NCBI RefSeq assembly: GCF_018143015.1
Contig: NC_054741.1
Span: 61,501,197-61,565,196 of the forward strand
Direction of reading: 5' to 3'
Source: Lytechinus variegatus
Lineage: Eukaryota; Echinodermata; Echinoidea; Temnopleuroida; Toxopneustidae
DNA: 64,000 bases
Both the position numbers and the translations under genes were made by a program. Positions 48,408-59,664 of the stretch are shown here, in pieces. The notes beneath the pieces are model-generated. The model was not told the origin of the DNA and did no database searches. It saw only the letters and a list, made by a program, of their open reading frames with translations. The first letter of the stretch is position 1; every line of letters starts with the position of its first letter.

Positions 48408-48962
48408 TTGGGGCCGGGGGGGGGGGGGGGGAGCACTTCCATTGACGAGTGGAGATTCCATGCGTGTCCAAAGAAACATGTAGAAAGGGTATCTTTTTCG
48501 AGATTGGGCACGTTACGTACGTATCGTAAGGGTGCCAAAATACTGAAATAAGGGTATATATTTCGCTAGGAAAGCTACGTGTTTCGGGTCAAATTTGTGA
48601 GGGTATAAAAACACTAAAATGTACTCTTTCAATTGCGCCAACACTACGTGTTTAGGGTCCGATTTGAGCGAGGCGTGGGAGGTGGGGCGATACTAAACCC
48701 AAAATATGGTAAGTAAAGGTAGATCTAAAGCAGACGTTTGTGAGTGCTGGAATTGTTTAGGGTGTCAAATTAAGGGAATACTTGTCAAGGGTACCATTTT
48801 TGTTTCCAATACTTAATAAGGGTATGGATTCACACGCCAATACTTGTTAAGGGGTGCAATTGTCAGAACATGGAAAATACTTGTTTAGGGTGCTTTTCGA
48901 AACCCCATGGACAAGCATGGTATCCACTCGTCAAGGGAAGTGCCCCCTCCCCCTCCCCCTGG
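48408..48962. mobile_element. G-run MITE, copy 2
   Basis: 8-bp target duplication TTACTACT (48400-48407, 48963-48970). Inverted ends GCACTTCCATTGACGAGTGG and CCACTCGTCAAGGGAAGTGC bordered by G and C runs. 8 bp would suit a hAT-like superfamily. Same family as 32464-33041. Confidence 0.75.
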
Positions 48963-49171
48963 TTACTACTACTAGATATTACTACCATTTACTAAATGCA
49001 GTAGTCAGTAGACTAGAAAGTCTAGATCTAGTTCTTACAGATCTAGACGAATAATCACCTGGTTCTGACCTGATTATGAGAAAGCCATCATATTTTGTTT
49101 GCATTCACTGTTCACAGATTTTCTGTGTTTTTTTTCCTTCAATTTTCCTAATAAAAAATTCAGTAACAGTC

Positions 49172-49391
49172 ATGGAGCCAGACACACTGCTGCTGATTAG
49201 ATGGTTTAGGAACCAATCAGAGAACGTGGTTGAATATAAAGACATTATATGTCCTCATCGTCGCCATCCGAGGGTCAGAGATGCAGTCGTCATGCCATGG
49301 GGGAGGGAGAGATGGCACGGCAAGGTGCTACAAATTTCGAGAGAGGACTCGGATGAAGATGATGACGATATTCCTTTGAAATTCCTAAGAG
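49172..49391 (+). CDS. exon A: possible Tudor-like N-terminus
   Basis: ATG at 49172, 73 codons plus one base, donor GTGAGA. It reads MEPDTLLLIRWFRNQ...YKDIICPHRR...RVRDAVVMPWGRERWHGKVLQISREDSDED. The alternation of beta-type segments and the W-x-G-K-V-L pattern suggest a small barrel fold (inference). Upstream 48971-49171 is AT-rich and open, so a longer start is possible. Confidence 0.55.
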
Positions 49392-52300
49392 GTGAGAAAA
49401 TCATTTTCTTTATGACCCAGCATTATGCAGACCAGTATTTGTTTGGTCAGGTCAAGATGATTATTATAAATTTATTTAATTTACTGAACCATTAATACTG
49501 TAGCTATTGAAGATAGATGTAGTGTTGTTTTGTTGGAGGTGCTACTTCTTCAATGATTTTCAAACTTGCATGCATGAAAACAACACTCTAAACTGTATTT
49601 GTATCAAACTGTTAACATTTGGGGGGCTAGATGACCCTCTGTATTTTTTTTTAATTGTGATATGCTGGATAGTCTTGGTATTTAAATGTCCCCCCCCCCC
49701 CTCCTCTCCAGGCATGCTGCATACCATTTATCAGATTACTACATACAATCATTCTGTTTTTTTCTCCATTTCTGACAGAAAAGGGAGAGAGAGCTGCAGC
49801 TGTCATAGAGGGAAATATTACAGAAGGTATATATTTGATCTTTATACATACAATATTTATATCATACTATCATCGATGAAGTATTATTATCATGACTTTT
49901 TTTTTTGGGGGGGGGGTTGCTGCACCCACAAATGTAATAACGCCCACAAATGTAATAACGCCCACAAATGTAATAACACTTTACCCACAAATGTAATAAC
50001 GCCCACAAATGTAATAACACTTTACCCACAAATGTAATAATTTTTGATCGCCCACAAATGTAATAATGACTTTACCCACAAATGTAATAAATTTGAAGGG
50101 ATTTTGGGCGAACCCGTTCTAAACTAAAATCCTATAGTAATGCGTTCATATAGCACAAAAGTGCAAAGTCTTTTTTTCAGACCGGGTTAATAAATCATCA
50201 AAATACAAGTCCAAAGTCTTTTTTCCAGACCCGGTTGTTTCAAAAATTATAATATAAATCCAAAGTCTTTTTTCCAGACCCGGTTGTTTAAAAAAATATA
50301 ATAAAAGTCCAAAGTCTTTTTTTCCAGACCCGGTTGTTTCAAAAATTGTGATATAAGTCCAAAGTCTTTTTTCCAGACCCGGTTGTTTCAAGAAATTTAA
50401 TAAGTCCAAAGTCTTTTTCCAGACCCAGTTATTTCAAAATTTATAATATAAGTCCAAACTAAGATACGATAATGATATTCCTGTGGAAAAAATGGGAATC
50501 GAGCTTAGTCTTGTCTCCAGACCCAGTTAATTAAAACTGGTGGAATTAATGTCTTTGTTGTTTCAACTTATACGTTGTATATTGTGAATATATGCACTAA
50601 GAGTAAATTGAGAATCAAGCGTAGTCTTTTCTCCAGACCCGGTTACCTGTTATTTAAACATTATGAATAACAGTTTAAAAACAGTATAAAGACCCCATAA
50701 TCTTATTAATGCTGGATATAGCGTAGTCTTTCAACCCGACCATTTTTTTTCTTAAAAAAAACCGCTAATATTAAGAATTAAAAAAAATCAAAGTCTAAGA
50801 CCAAACAAACCTTCAACCTAAGAACCTGTTTTAAAAGAGGTTTAGAGTGTTGTCTTTATTCCAGACCTAAAACAGTTACGAAAAAAAAAATCTTCTAACA
50901 TAAGACCTTATATTCTTATTCTCGTGGAATAACACGAGTTTTAAAACGTACTCTTTCCTCCAGACCCAGCTATTAAAAAAAAAGTAAATTTCCAAAGTTT
51001 CATCCAGTAAAAATATGTCTTTTTTTAAATAATACTACTACCCCTACAAAACATTGTAATAGCGCGTGGGTAAAGCAGACATCGATCCTTTCTCCAGACT
51101 TGGTTACTATTTGAAAAATAAAATAGTTTTTACAAATATTCTAAAACGAATACCCAATAATCTAATTACTGTGGAACAACGTGAAGACCGATTGTCGAAG
51201 ATCGACTTTCCTCCAAACACAATTATTTCAGGAATAAAAAATCAATAAAACTCAACCCCTAACAACGAATCTAAGAACCAACAATCCTCCAAATTAAGAC
51301 CATGCATGTAGAAAAGCACATGTTTAGAGCGTTGTCTTTATTCCAGACCCTGTGATTTAAACATGATTTAAACAATCCTAAAAACAAAAGACTTATATTC
51401 TTATTCGTGTGGAATATTATGCTTAGTCTTTCGTCTGGACCCGGTTATTTAAAAGATAAAGAAATATTGAAAAAAAATGACAGCTGAGACCAATCTTCAA
51501 AATTAAACCCACTTAAAATGCTTGGGCTTAGAGTGTTGTCTTTACCCCTCACCGACGTACATTATAATTTTTGAAACGACCAGGTCTGAAAAAAGACTTT
51601 GGACGTATATTATAATTTTCAAACAACCGGGTCTGGTAAAAAGACTTTGGACGTATATTATAATTTTGAAAAACCGGGTCTGGAAAAAGACTTGGACTTG
51701 TACTGTAATATTTCATTAACCGGGTCTGGAAAAAAGACTTTGAACTTTTGTGCTATATGAACGCATTACTATAGGATGTTAGTTTAGAACGAATTCGCCA
51801 AAAATCACTTCAAATTTATTACATATGTGGGTAAAGTCATTATTACATTTGTGGGTAAAGTGCATTATTACATTTGTGGGTAAAGTGTTATTACATTTGT
51901 GGGCGTTATTACATTTGTGGGTAAAGTGTTATTACATTTGTGGGCGATCAAAAATTATTACATTTGTGGGTAAAGTGTTATTACATTTGTGGGCGTTATT
52001 ACATTTGTGGGTAAAGTGTTATTACATTTGTGGGCGATTATTACATTTGTGGGTGTAACAGGGGTGCTACTTATTCAATACTTTTCAAAATTGTATGCAT
52101 GAAAATAACACTCTAAACTTTATTTGCATCAACATTTAATGAACATTTTTTGGGCTAAATGGCCCATTGGTTTTTTTGTCAATGTGATATGCTGGATATT
52201 CTCAGTATTAAATTGTAACCCCCCTTTCCTTCAGGCATGCTGCATATGACCTATCATTTTGCTAAATCCATTCTGTTTTTCTGTATAATGTATAACAGAT

Positions 52301-54203
52301 AAAGGAAAGAGAGCTGACCTTGGAGGAGCTGTCACAGAAGGTATGTATTTCATCTTTATGCAGTATTTACATCTTAAATAATTTGGCATATGTTATACAT
52401 ACATGATTAAAGGACATGCATTTTTTAATGGATTTTTTTAAAATGAGAAAATCACTACGGTGAATATGTATAAATATATATATATATTTTAATGTTTTCT
52501 AATAATTGTCACCCTTATGTTGGGATGACAGATTTCATTTGAAATAATACTTTTTTATTGAAGATGAATGTATCAGCATTCTTGGAGAGGTGCTTAGAGG
52601 CAGGCAGGAGCATCATGTAGAAATTTGTGAGCACTTTGGGTGTGCAGACGAGGTGTTTTTTGTTTGTGTCGTGTGTGAGGTTTTCCTGTGCTACAAGCAC
52701 TTCGTAGATGACGACCCATGTTCAGAGCATAACAACTATGCGGTGTGTAAAATTCACATTAATTTCCTTATCAATGTTTTTAAAGAGTAAACACAGACAT
52801 CTGGAGATGCTGTTGCTCAGTTGGATATGAGCTTGACTTCTAATCACAGGACTTGCAGGTCAAAACCTATATAATCAAATTGTTTGTAATTGACAATCCG
52901 GTCTTCTAGTATTCATATTTTAAAAATCCTTAACAGGGTGTATTATATTATTTTCACGAGTTGAAGTAAATCAATATTCAGAACCCACATCAATTTCAAA
53001 CATTTTACAATCAGTATATACAAAACAAATATAATTAGCAATTTCAGTTATCCAAGTTTTCTACTAGTAAGTCTCTTTCATTTTGTGTCTCAAATATTAC
53101 AGGGAGTTGTCAATAGACCCATGGCCTTACCTTGCGAGAAGTCCACAGAATCGGTCAACCCCGATAGACCCATGGCCACACCTTGCGAGAAGTCCACAGA
53201 ATCGGTCAACCCCGATAGACCCATGGCCACACCTTGCGAGAAGTCCGCAGAATCGGTCAACCCTGATAGACCCATGGCCACACCTTGCGAGAAGTCCACA
53301 GAATCGGTCAACCCCGATAGACTCATGGCCACACCTTGCGAGAAGTCCACAGAATCGGTCCATCCCGATAGACCCATGGCCACACCTTGCGAGAAGTCCA
53401 CAGAATCGGTCAACCCCGATAGACTCATGGCCACACCTTGCGAGAAGTCCACAGAATCGGTCAACGCTGATAGACCCATGGCCACACCTTGCGAGAAGTC
53501 CACAGAATCGGTCAACCCCGATAGACCCATGGCCACACCTTGCGAGAAGTCCACAGAATCGGTCAACCCCGATAGACCCATGGCCACACCTTACGAGAAG
53601 TCCACAGAATCGGTCAACCCTGATAGACCGATGGCCACACCTTGCGAGAAGTCCACAGAATCGGTCCATCCCGATAGACCCATGGCCACACCTTGCGAGA
53701 AGTCCACAGAATCGGTCTATCCCGATAGACCCATGGCCACACCATGCGAGAAGTCCACAGAATCGGTCAACCCCGATAGACCCATGGCCACACCTTGCGA
53801 GAAGTCCACAGAATTGGTCTATCCCGATAGACCCATGGCCACACCTTGCGAGAAGTCCACAGAATCGGTCAACCCGGAAGATGGCAAGGTACATTACGTT
53901 ATGTTTTAGAAATATTTGGAACATCAAAGGAAACTCCAAAAATGAAATATAAATATTTTTGAAAACAACTAAATTGTTATTTTTTAGTAAGCAGCCAATT
54001 AAGTAATCAGTTAAACATCAACATTATATTTGGTGACAGAGTTTGGATACCAATACATAATCATTACCTTCCCATATTGAAATTAATTCTCTTTTTATTT
54101 TCGTATGTTTAATTTGTTTTAGATCATATCAGTATCAGCTTATCAATATCACACAACCATGCCAGCTTCTGCACAACCAGCTCAAAACCCAGAAAGGTTT
54201 GAA
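49172..54203 (+). CDS. spliced gene model inside the 11.9-kb element
   Basis: Six exons with consistent GT/AG sites and phases: 49172-49391, 49779-49826, 52299-52340, 52564-52742, 53103-53888 and 54123-54203 (1356 bp, 452 residues so far). Order: an N-terminal block with LLLIRWFRNQSENVVEYKD and VVMPWGRERWHGKVLQIS, which looks like the Tudor/SH3-like start of invertebrate BEN-type proteins; two paralogous short acidic exons; a Cys/His module (C-x4-C-x9-C-x2-C-x5-C-x2-H-x8-C-x2-H); fifteen 17-residue repeats; a short tail. A possible last exon is 55560-55640 (phase 0, stop at 55638-55640). The function is unknown. The model is by eye; only RNA data would settle it. Confidence 0.5.
49779..49826 (+). 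CDS. exon B (duplicated microexon)
   Basis: 48 bp, phase 1/1: EKGERAAAVIEGNITEG. Acceptor TTCTGACAG, donor GTATAT. Paralogue of exon C; flanking intron sequence is duplicated too. Confidence 0.5.
49923..52058. mobile_element. 2.1-kb element with iterated inverted ends
   Basis: The left end carries 8 copies of CCCACAAATGTAATAA in about 170 bp, the right end 11 copies of the complement. Inward, both sides share CCTATAGTAATGCGTTCATA and several copies of GTCCAAAGTCTTTTTTCCAG with ACCCGGTTGTTTC, inverted. The interior keeps repeating CCAGACCCGGTTATT-like motifs. No transposase. Superfamily unknown; no clear target duplication. Confidence 0.7.
52299..52340 (+). CDS. exon C (duplicated microexon)
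   Basis: 42 bp, phase 1/1: DKGKRADLGGAVTEG, paralogous to exon B. The upstream intron (from 52061) matches that before exon B (from 49536), including TGCATGAAAA.AACACTCTAAACT and GTGATATGCTGGAT. Confidence 0.5.
52564..52742 (+). CDS. exon D: Cys/His-rich module
   Basis: Starts DECISILGEVLRGRQEHHVE and continues ICEHFGC...CVVCEVFLCYKHF...PCSEHNNYA. Eight spaced Cys/His residues suggest a B-box-like zinc fold. The donor GTGTGT (52743) is weak but joins exon E in frame; without it the frame stops at TAA 52788-52790. Confidence 0.5.
53103..53888 (+). CDS. exon E: fifteen 17-residue repeats
   Basis: A 51-bp unit repeated 15 times (53116-53880), translating as RPMATPCEKSTESVNPD with changes at few positions (P/L, N/H/Y, T/A). 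Acceptor AAATATTACAG, donor AAG-GTACAT, phase 0/0. Because 51 is a multiple of 3 and the unit has no stops, other frames on both strands are open too; splice phases favour this one. Confidence 0.6.
54123..54203 (+). CDS. exon F
   Basis: 81 bp, phase 0/0: IISVSAYQYHTTMPASAQPA, then QNPERFE. Acceptor TTTGTTTTAG, donor GTAAGT, the strongest splice pair of the model. Confidence 0.5.
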
Positions 54204-55854
54204 GTAAGTGCTTGTCAACTTCTATAGTCATCCACATCTATAATCTAGACCTCGGACAAATATATATATACTCAAATAATCTGAATAGCTGTTGACATCC
54301 GAATATGCCATGTTGTACTATTTGGATACCTAGAGAGTGTCTACCCTTTACTTGCTATTTAATTATGTTAAATATAATGGTGTCTATTTTTTTGATATTC
54401 ATTTATGCCTTTAGGATTTATATTCATTTTTTATTCTTAGATATTAGGAGATTTGATTGAATTATAGAATCATAACAAAATAAAAATAAAGTGTCTTGTG
54501 ATAATGTATAATATTCTAATTTAAAAGTTTGTGATCAAAACATATTGATAACATTATCAGAGCTCCACAACTTTAAACTAAACAATTAAAAGATACTTTT
54601 TCAATATAGTATTTACAAATGTTATCTGTTATCTGTGCTAGAAATGTTAATGCTCTATGACATTTGTGTGTATTGTAACTCGCAAAAATGCGAGCTTGGC
54701 ACCCAAGGAGTTAAACACTGCACCCCCCCCAAAAAAAAATCATTTTAAACCACCTTAGTCATATTGTTCAAATACTCATAATCAGATTGAAATTCTAGTT
54801 TTCTTTTATATTTTATTTGTATTAAGAATTAAAGCATGGGGCAGGTTTAAGTTTTCATTTCCGTTCAAAAGATTGTTACTATTGAAATGTTCGGATATGA
54901 AATTATCTATAGGACCATTTTAGTTGTGTACAAAGTAAGTGCAATGAGCAAGTGAATGTATTGCCAAGTTAAAGAAAGTTCCATCATTGAATGATATTCA
55001 GAGCTTTATTACATGCTAAAACTATAACCACTTTGTATAAGTTTTTTCAGTGTGTGATGTTCAGAGATTTAATTTATTACATGCCATAGATATTGCCATT
55101 TTTATAAAAATAATGTCTTCAGACTGTAATGTTTAGAGAAATAATTATTACATGCCAATATTGCAATTTATAGAAAATTTCTTCAGTGTGTGATGTTCAG
55201 AGATTTAATTTATTACATGCCACCAATATTGCCATGTATAGACAATTTCTTTAGTTTGTGCTGGCAAGAGCTATATGAATATTGCATGCCACACAAATAT
55301 TGTCCTGTATTATAGAAAGTTAGCATTTGATGTTAATTGTCACAGAATATTGTGTTTAATTTGTAATGAACTGTTTTGCATTATTTTGTCTACAAAATTA
55401 TCTGTAAACATTCCTTATAATTATTCAATGTTTTTAATGAAATCAAATACAAGTGCTTCATTTGCCAATATACATAAAGTTGTAAATAATGTATGAGTGT
55501 ATTTTTCATCAAAATGAATTAATATAGATTATTTTATAATAATGTTGTATCATTTGCAGGTGCTTACTGATTATTATCAGTTATCAGATGCTTCTATCTA
55601 TACATTTATCAATATAACCCTGCAATGTTGTTTGATCTAGTATTCAAATCCTCAAAATTTACTAAGACATTTGGGGTACCATTTTTTTTTAATTAATGTA
55701 TATATTAAAAGGTATGTGTGTATGATTTCATTTTCCAGATTTTATAATTCATACTGGATTTTAAGAAATTGTTCGAATTCAGTGCAACGACTTTGTAAAT
55801 AATATAGCGTTTTCGCCAGTCATTGTGCGAGTTCAGTTTCTCAGGACCCGCTTT
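54204..55854. repeat. AT-rich stretch with diverged ~80-bp tandem repeat
   Basis: Between about 54990 and 55320 a unit reading GTGTGTGATGTTCAGAG, then TTTATTACATGCCA and ATTGCCAT, recurs four to five times. The rest has no supported frame except the possible exon 55560-55640. Confidence 0.55.
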
Positions 55855-56417
55855 AAAGGAAACCAAAACCCAATGGGTTAGTCAATTTTATTAGAAAGAG
55901 TTAAATGAGAGGAGCAATCTTAAATAAATTTCACCAAAGTTGGTTATAAAATAAGAGAGTTATGGACGTTTGAAAAGTCTTGCATCACTGTCTACGGGGA
56001 TCATCAAATTGGCAAACATGCCTCAAAATGGTTGATTTTGTTTTGCACACAAATTTTCAGATTTCCACCTTTATTAATACATATTTCTGATTATCTCCTC
56101 CAGCCTGACCTTGACATATGTGGTATGAATTATATTTTCCAAAAGACATGTATTGTGCTCAGTAGGAGGTAGGATGAAATTTTGGAGATGGTGGGGATAA
56201 TCTGAAAAATTTGTGTACCAAACAAATGGAGAGTTGTCCACAAAATCAGCCATTTTGAAGCATGTTTGCCAATTTGAGGATCCCCATAGATAGTACAACA
56301 AGACCTTTCAAATTTCCATAACTTTCTAATTATTTCATAACAAATTTTTATGAAACTACTTTTATATTGATCCTCTCATCTTCTCAGGTTGATTCACTCA
56401 CTGGGTTTCGGTTTTTA
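55855..56417. mobile_element. palindromic MITE
   Basis: Ends AAAGGAAACCAAAACCCAAT and TCACTGGGTTTCGGTTTTT in inverted order. Inner pairs include ATGCCTCAAAATGGTTGATT and AATCAGCCATTTTGAAGCAT. Non-coding. Confidence 0.7.
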
Positions 56418-57203
56418 TGAATACATCCTTCACATTTTTTCAATCTTTACAGGGATAATGATACAGTGGAACTATGAAATTTGATAGTTTTAAGATAAGA
56501 CCATTATGATATATAATTTTTGTTCACCATAGAATTATTATGAAATGTTTGAATGTTTTTTATTTTATCAATTCATAATCAATTTTCAATAAATGTGCCG
56601 GATAATTTGTTAATATAAGCTTTTGACATTGTTTAATCTTAGTGTTACGACAAGAAATTCTTTAATAAAAAATTAACTCTCTAATTTAAATATGTGTGAC
56701 TGTCGTATACCACTTGCAGTTGTGATGTTGGTATGAAAAGGGTAAGGATTGAAGGATGAGAAGAAAACTACAAAGACTGATAAGGGCTTTGATCTGGTAT
56801 TGTATGCTTGGTTGTGCATTATTAAAGTTTGATGAAATAATTGCTGATGTCAATATTATGTTGGGAGGAAGGTTGCAGGCCCATAGCCGGGCTTGGGGGA
56901 GGTGTGTAATTTTCAAACACAGAGATTACTTTCCAAAACATATTTAAGGCAAATACCACAGGCTGAGTCGTGTTACACGGTTAAGATAGTCGAGACCAAT
57001 AAGAAAAAAAGTGGACCCGAGAACAGCAAACAGTTTATCTTTCTGAATGGTGGGGGGATGACTGCCCCTAGTTTAAGCCAAACTTATCAGAGGGAAATAT
57101 AACGGAATACTAAAATTTTATAACTTAACAAATAGAACAAGTGGGTTCAGTAGTATACGTGTGTGAGTGTTGATGAATTAGGAATAGTTTTAACATTTAT
57201 TAA
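56418..57203. other. no gene supported
   Basis: Frames at 56756-56947 and 56893-57102 overlap but show no recognisable motif. They could be decayed coding sequence of the surrounding element. Confidence 0.35.
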
Positions 57204-57777
57204 AGAAAAAGCTGATTTTAATAGAAACAGAAAAATAAAACAAGCATAACACTGAAAATTACATCAAAATCGGATCTAAAATAAGAAAGTAATGACTTAA
57301 AGTTTCGCCTAATTTCACAAAACATTTATATGCACAGCCTGGTCGGGATGCAAATGAGGGGACCGATGACATCATCCACTCACTATTTCTTTTGTATTCC
57401 ATTATATGAAATATGAAATATTTTAATTTTCTCCTAATTATCTTGTGAAACAAAGTTTCATTCCTCTCTGAACATGTGGAATTCCATTGTTTTACCATTT
57501 TGTGGTTCAAACAAGAGGGTCCTAATTGTCAAATCGATAAAAATTGAAATATTGTATAATTAAAAAAACACAAAAGAAATAGCGAGGAGATGACGTCATC
57601 GACTCTCATTTGCATATCACTGAGTTGAGCAAAGAAATGTTTTGAGAAAAATAAGCGAAAATTTAAAATATCATAACTCTTATTTTACATCCCATTTTGA
57701 TATTTTGATATCCAATATTCCTGCTTGATTTTTCTCTATTGATTCAAATCAACTTTGTTCTGGGGTGGACTTGACCT
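57204..57777. mobile_element. PIF/Harbinger-like MITE, second copy
   Basis: Same family as 44612-45215. The right end GGGGTGGACTTGACCTT is intact, the left end diverged. The hAT element is inserted at its right edge. Confidence 0.7.
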
Positions 57778-57782
57778 TTAAA

Positions 57783-58880
57783 CAGTGGCGGCACCAAGGG
57801 GGGCATGGGGGGGCATTTGCCCCCCCACTCAGAAGCTTTGCCCCCCCAGAAATTTTGAGGACTTAAAAGAAAATTATACAGTAATTTGTAAATAAGTAGA
57901 TGCTGTCGTACTACATATTCAAGCTCAGCTGTGAAGTGCTCTAAAATACCATTTTCTGCTCTTCAAAACTTGAAAATTTTCTCACTTAGTCGCTGTTGGC
58001 TTCCTCGCACACTATTAGTTTGTAATAAGTTTATATCGCTTGTTATATCTTGCATTAAGGCAGACATTTCAATGTGTGATACACAAGCTAATGTAAGTGT
58101 TAAACTACAGTACATGGCGTGTATTCTGTCGTCAGCAATGTTTATTCTTTGGGGGGGGGGGGGGGCGTGGAAATAAATATGCATCTACTCATGTAAAATT
58201 TGGATTAAACTCATCGATTTGCTTCATTAACAAATAAGAATGCTTGAACTCTTCGTTCATAATTTGTCACCGTCATGGTTTTTAGTGAAAAAGTAAATAG
58301 GCTATGTAAAGATGTGCAATCTGCGATGGGTGTTCTGTCCCCTCCCTCTTAAATTTTCGACCTTTCCACGAGGGGAATGTCTGTATCTATTAGGCTATAT
58401 TCTCATAACAAGACACCCAACTATAGTATATTTGAAAATAAACTTTACCCTGTGTATTAAAAACTTTCCTGTCTTCGGAAGAAAATTATTAGGCCTATGT
58501 ATGAAAAAAATAAGATATGAAAAAGAGAACAGAAATTAAATATTGAAGTCTTTTACAATGCGATCATGCATTTTTTCTGATGTGATACAAAAATGTAAAA
58601 GTAGAATAGGTCTACGCCTTAAGATTACATATATGTAAATGTTCAGTTCATGATCTAGTTTTGATCAATAACTTTGCTCCATTAAGCATTACCTGATTTT
58701 ACAAAAATTTCTGTTTATATCAAGTGTAACAAAAAAATGTTTATTGGGGCCACTAAAACTCGCGCTTCGCGCTCGATTTTTCCACACATGCAAAAAAAAA
58801 ATTTGACTGCCCTTGCCCCCCAATATTTTCTTTTGCCCCCCATTTGCCCCCCCACTTTGAAAATCCTGGTGCCGCCACTG
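57783..58880. mobile_element. non-autonomous hAT element
   Basis: Ends CAGTGGCGGCACCAAGG and CCTGGTGCCGCCACTG with a perfect 8-bp target duplication CCTTTAAA (57775-57782, 58881-58888). Subterminal TTGCCCCCC motifs at both sides. 1.1 kb, no transposase. Confidence 0.88.
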
Positions 58881-59397
58881 CCTTTAAATAGCAAATTAAA
58901 CAACCAGGAGAAGTATTTTCATAATTTATCAATATTTGTAAATGTAACAAATTGTTTAAAAAAATTGTTTTCATTATAATCCCACAAAATGTGTCGCCAT
59001 AGGCCTAGTATAGTAGAGCACACTGCTGAGCGCTCGCTTAACACTCGCGCCTATGGAAGAGGCCCTTCTGTGACAGCGCGCATCTCGCTTGTTTGCTCCC
59101 GGCAGAAGGGCGCTAGGCGCGTACGGCCCTTCTGCAGGGAAGACGTTCGCGCACTGGCAGTCCCGGCAGAAAGACTCTTGCAGTCAGACGCTCGTAACTT
59201 AAAAAGTATTTAAAATGTGGTTTTCAAATTCGGTATCATGACAAATGTTTATATTTCCCAAACTATATCCTAGTTATAGTCATTCAAACTAAGGAGTTTA
59301 GTTTTGGTAGGCATTCAAAACTTTAAAACGCGATTATCTCGAAAACGTTTTTTCCGCGCGCGCACCGGCTAGCGCCCTTCTGCAGGGCATACGACGA

Positions 59398-59517
59398 CAT
59401 AAAGACATGCCTAGAACTGTTTCACCTGAACTTCATGAAACTTTAAATTCAATAACTTTGTTGTATTTCTTATCGGATTTTGATCAATTTTTTTTTCAGG
59501 CTGGACCATATCCCTTT
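59398..59517. mobile_element. right half of the MITE split by the 11.9-kb element
   Basis: Ends AGGCTGGACCATATCCCTTT, the inverted counterpart of the start at 47043; AAATTCAATAACTTTGTTG pairs with the AAGTTATTGAATT of the left half. Confidence 0.65.
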
Positions 59518-59664
59518 AATGGTAACACTAATTAACAGTTTACCAAGCGTGACATCCGAGAAAATATACAAGGCACTTTTAAGTATTGTATTTGAAATAT
59601 CGTATGCGTTTAGAGAAGAAATATAACCATTCGGTATTCCGAAAAAGATATCTATGCTAAATAG

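Larger units (their letters stand above)
47476..59397. mobile_element. 11.9-kb element with CAGAAGGGCG terminal motifs
   Basis: Left end TCGTCGTATGCCCGGCAGAA, right end the complement of TCGTCGTATGCCCTGCAGAA, both running on into GGGCGCTAG. Subterminal copies of CGGCAGAAGGGCGC follow near 47670 and 47750 (left), and near 59097, 59125 (inverted) and 59161 (right). The two halves of one MITE lie immediately outside, so the whole 11.9 kb is a single insertion. Inside are a spliced gene model (49172-54203) and later insertions (48408, 49923, 55855, 57204, 57783). No transposase of a known superfamily was found. The target duplication is 2-3 bp or unclear. Confidence 0.65.

Noticed and set aside
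49923-52058. CRISPR-like array of CCCACAAATGTAATAA
   Set aside because: Spacers are only 2-10 bp and the arrays are inverted at the two ends of a transposon-like unit in an animal genome; no cas genes.
53083-53952. Alternative 270-289-residue frames across the 51-bp repeat
   Set aside because: The unit has no stops in several frames; splice phases at 52742/53103 and 53888/54123 support the RPMATPCEKSTESVNPD frame instead.
56756-57102. Further exons of the gene in the 11.9-kb element
   Set aside because: Frames are short, without matching splice phases or recognisable motifs.
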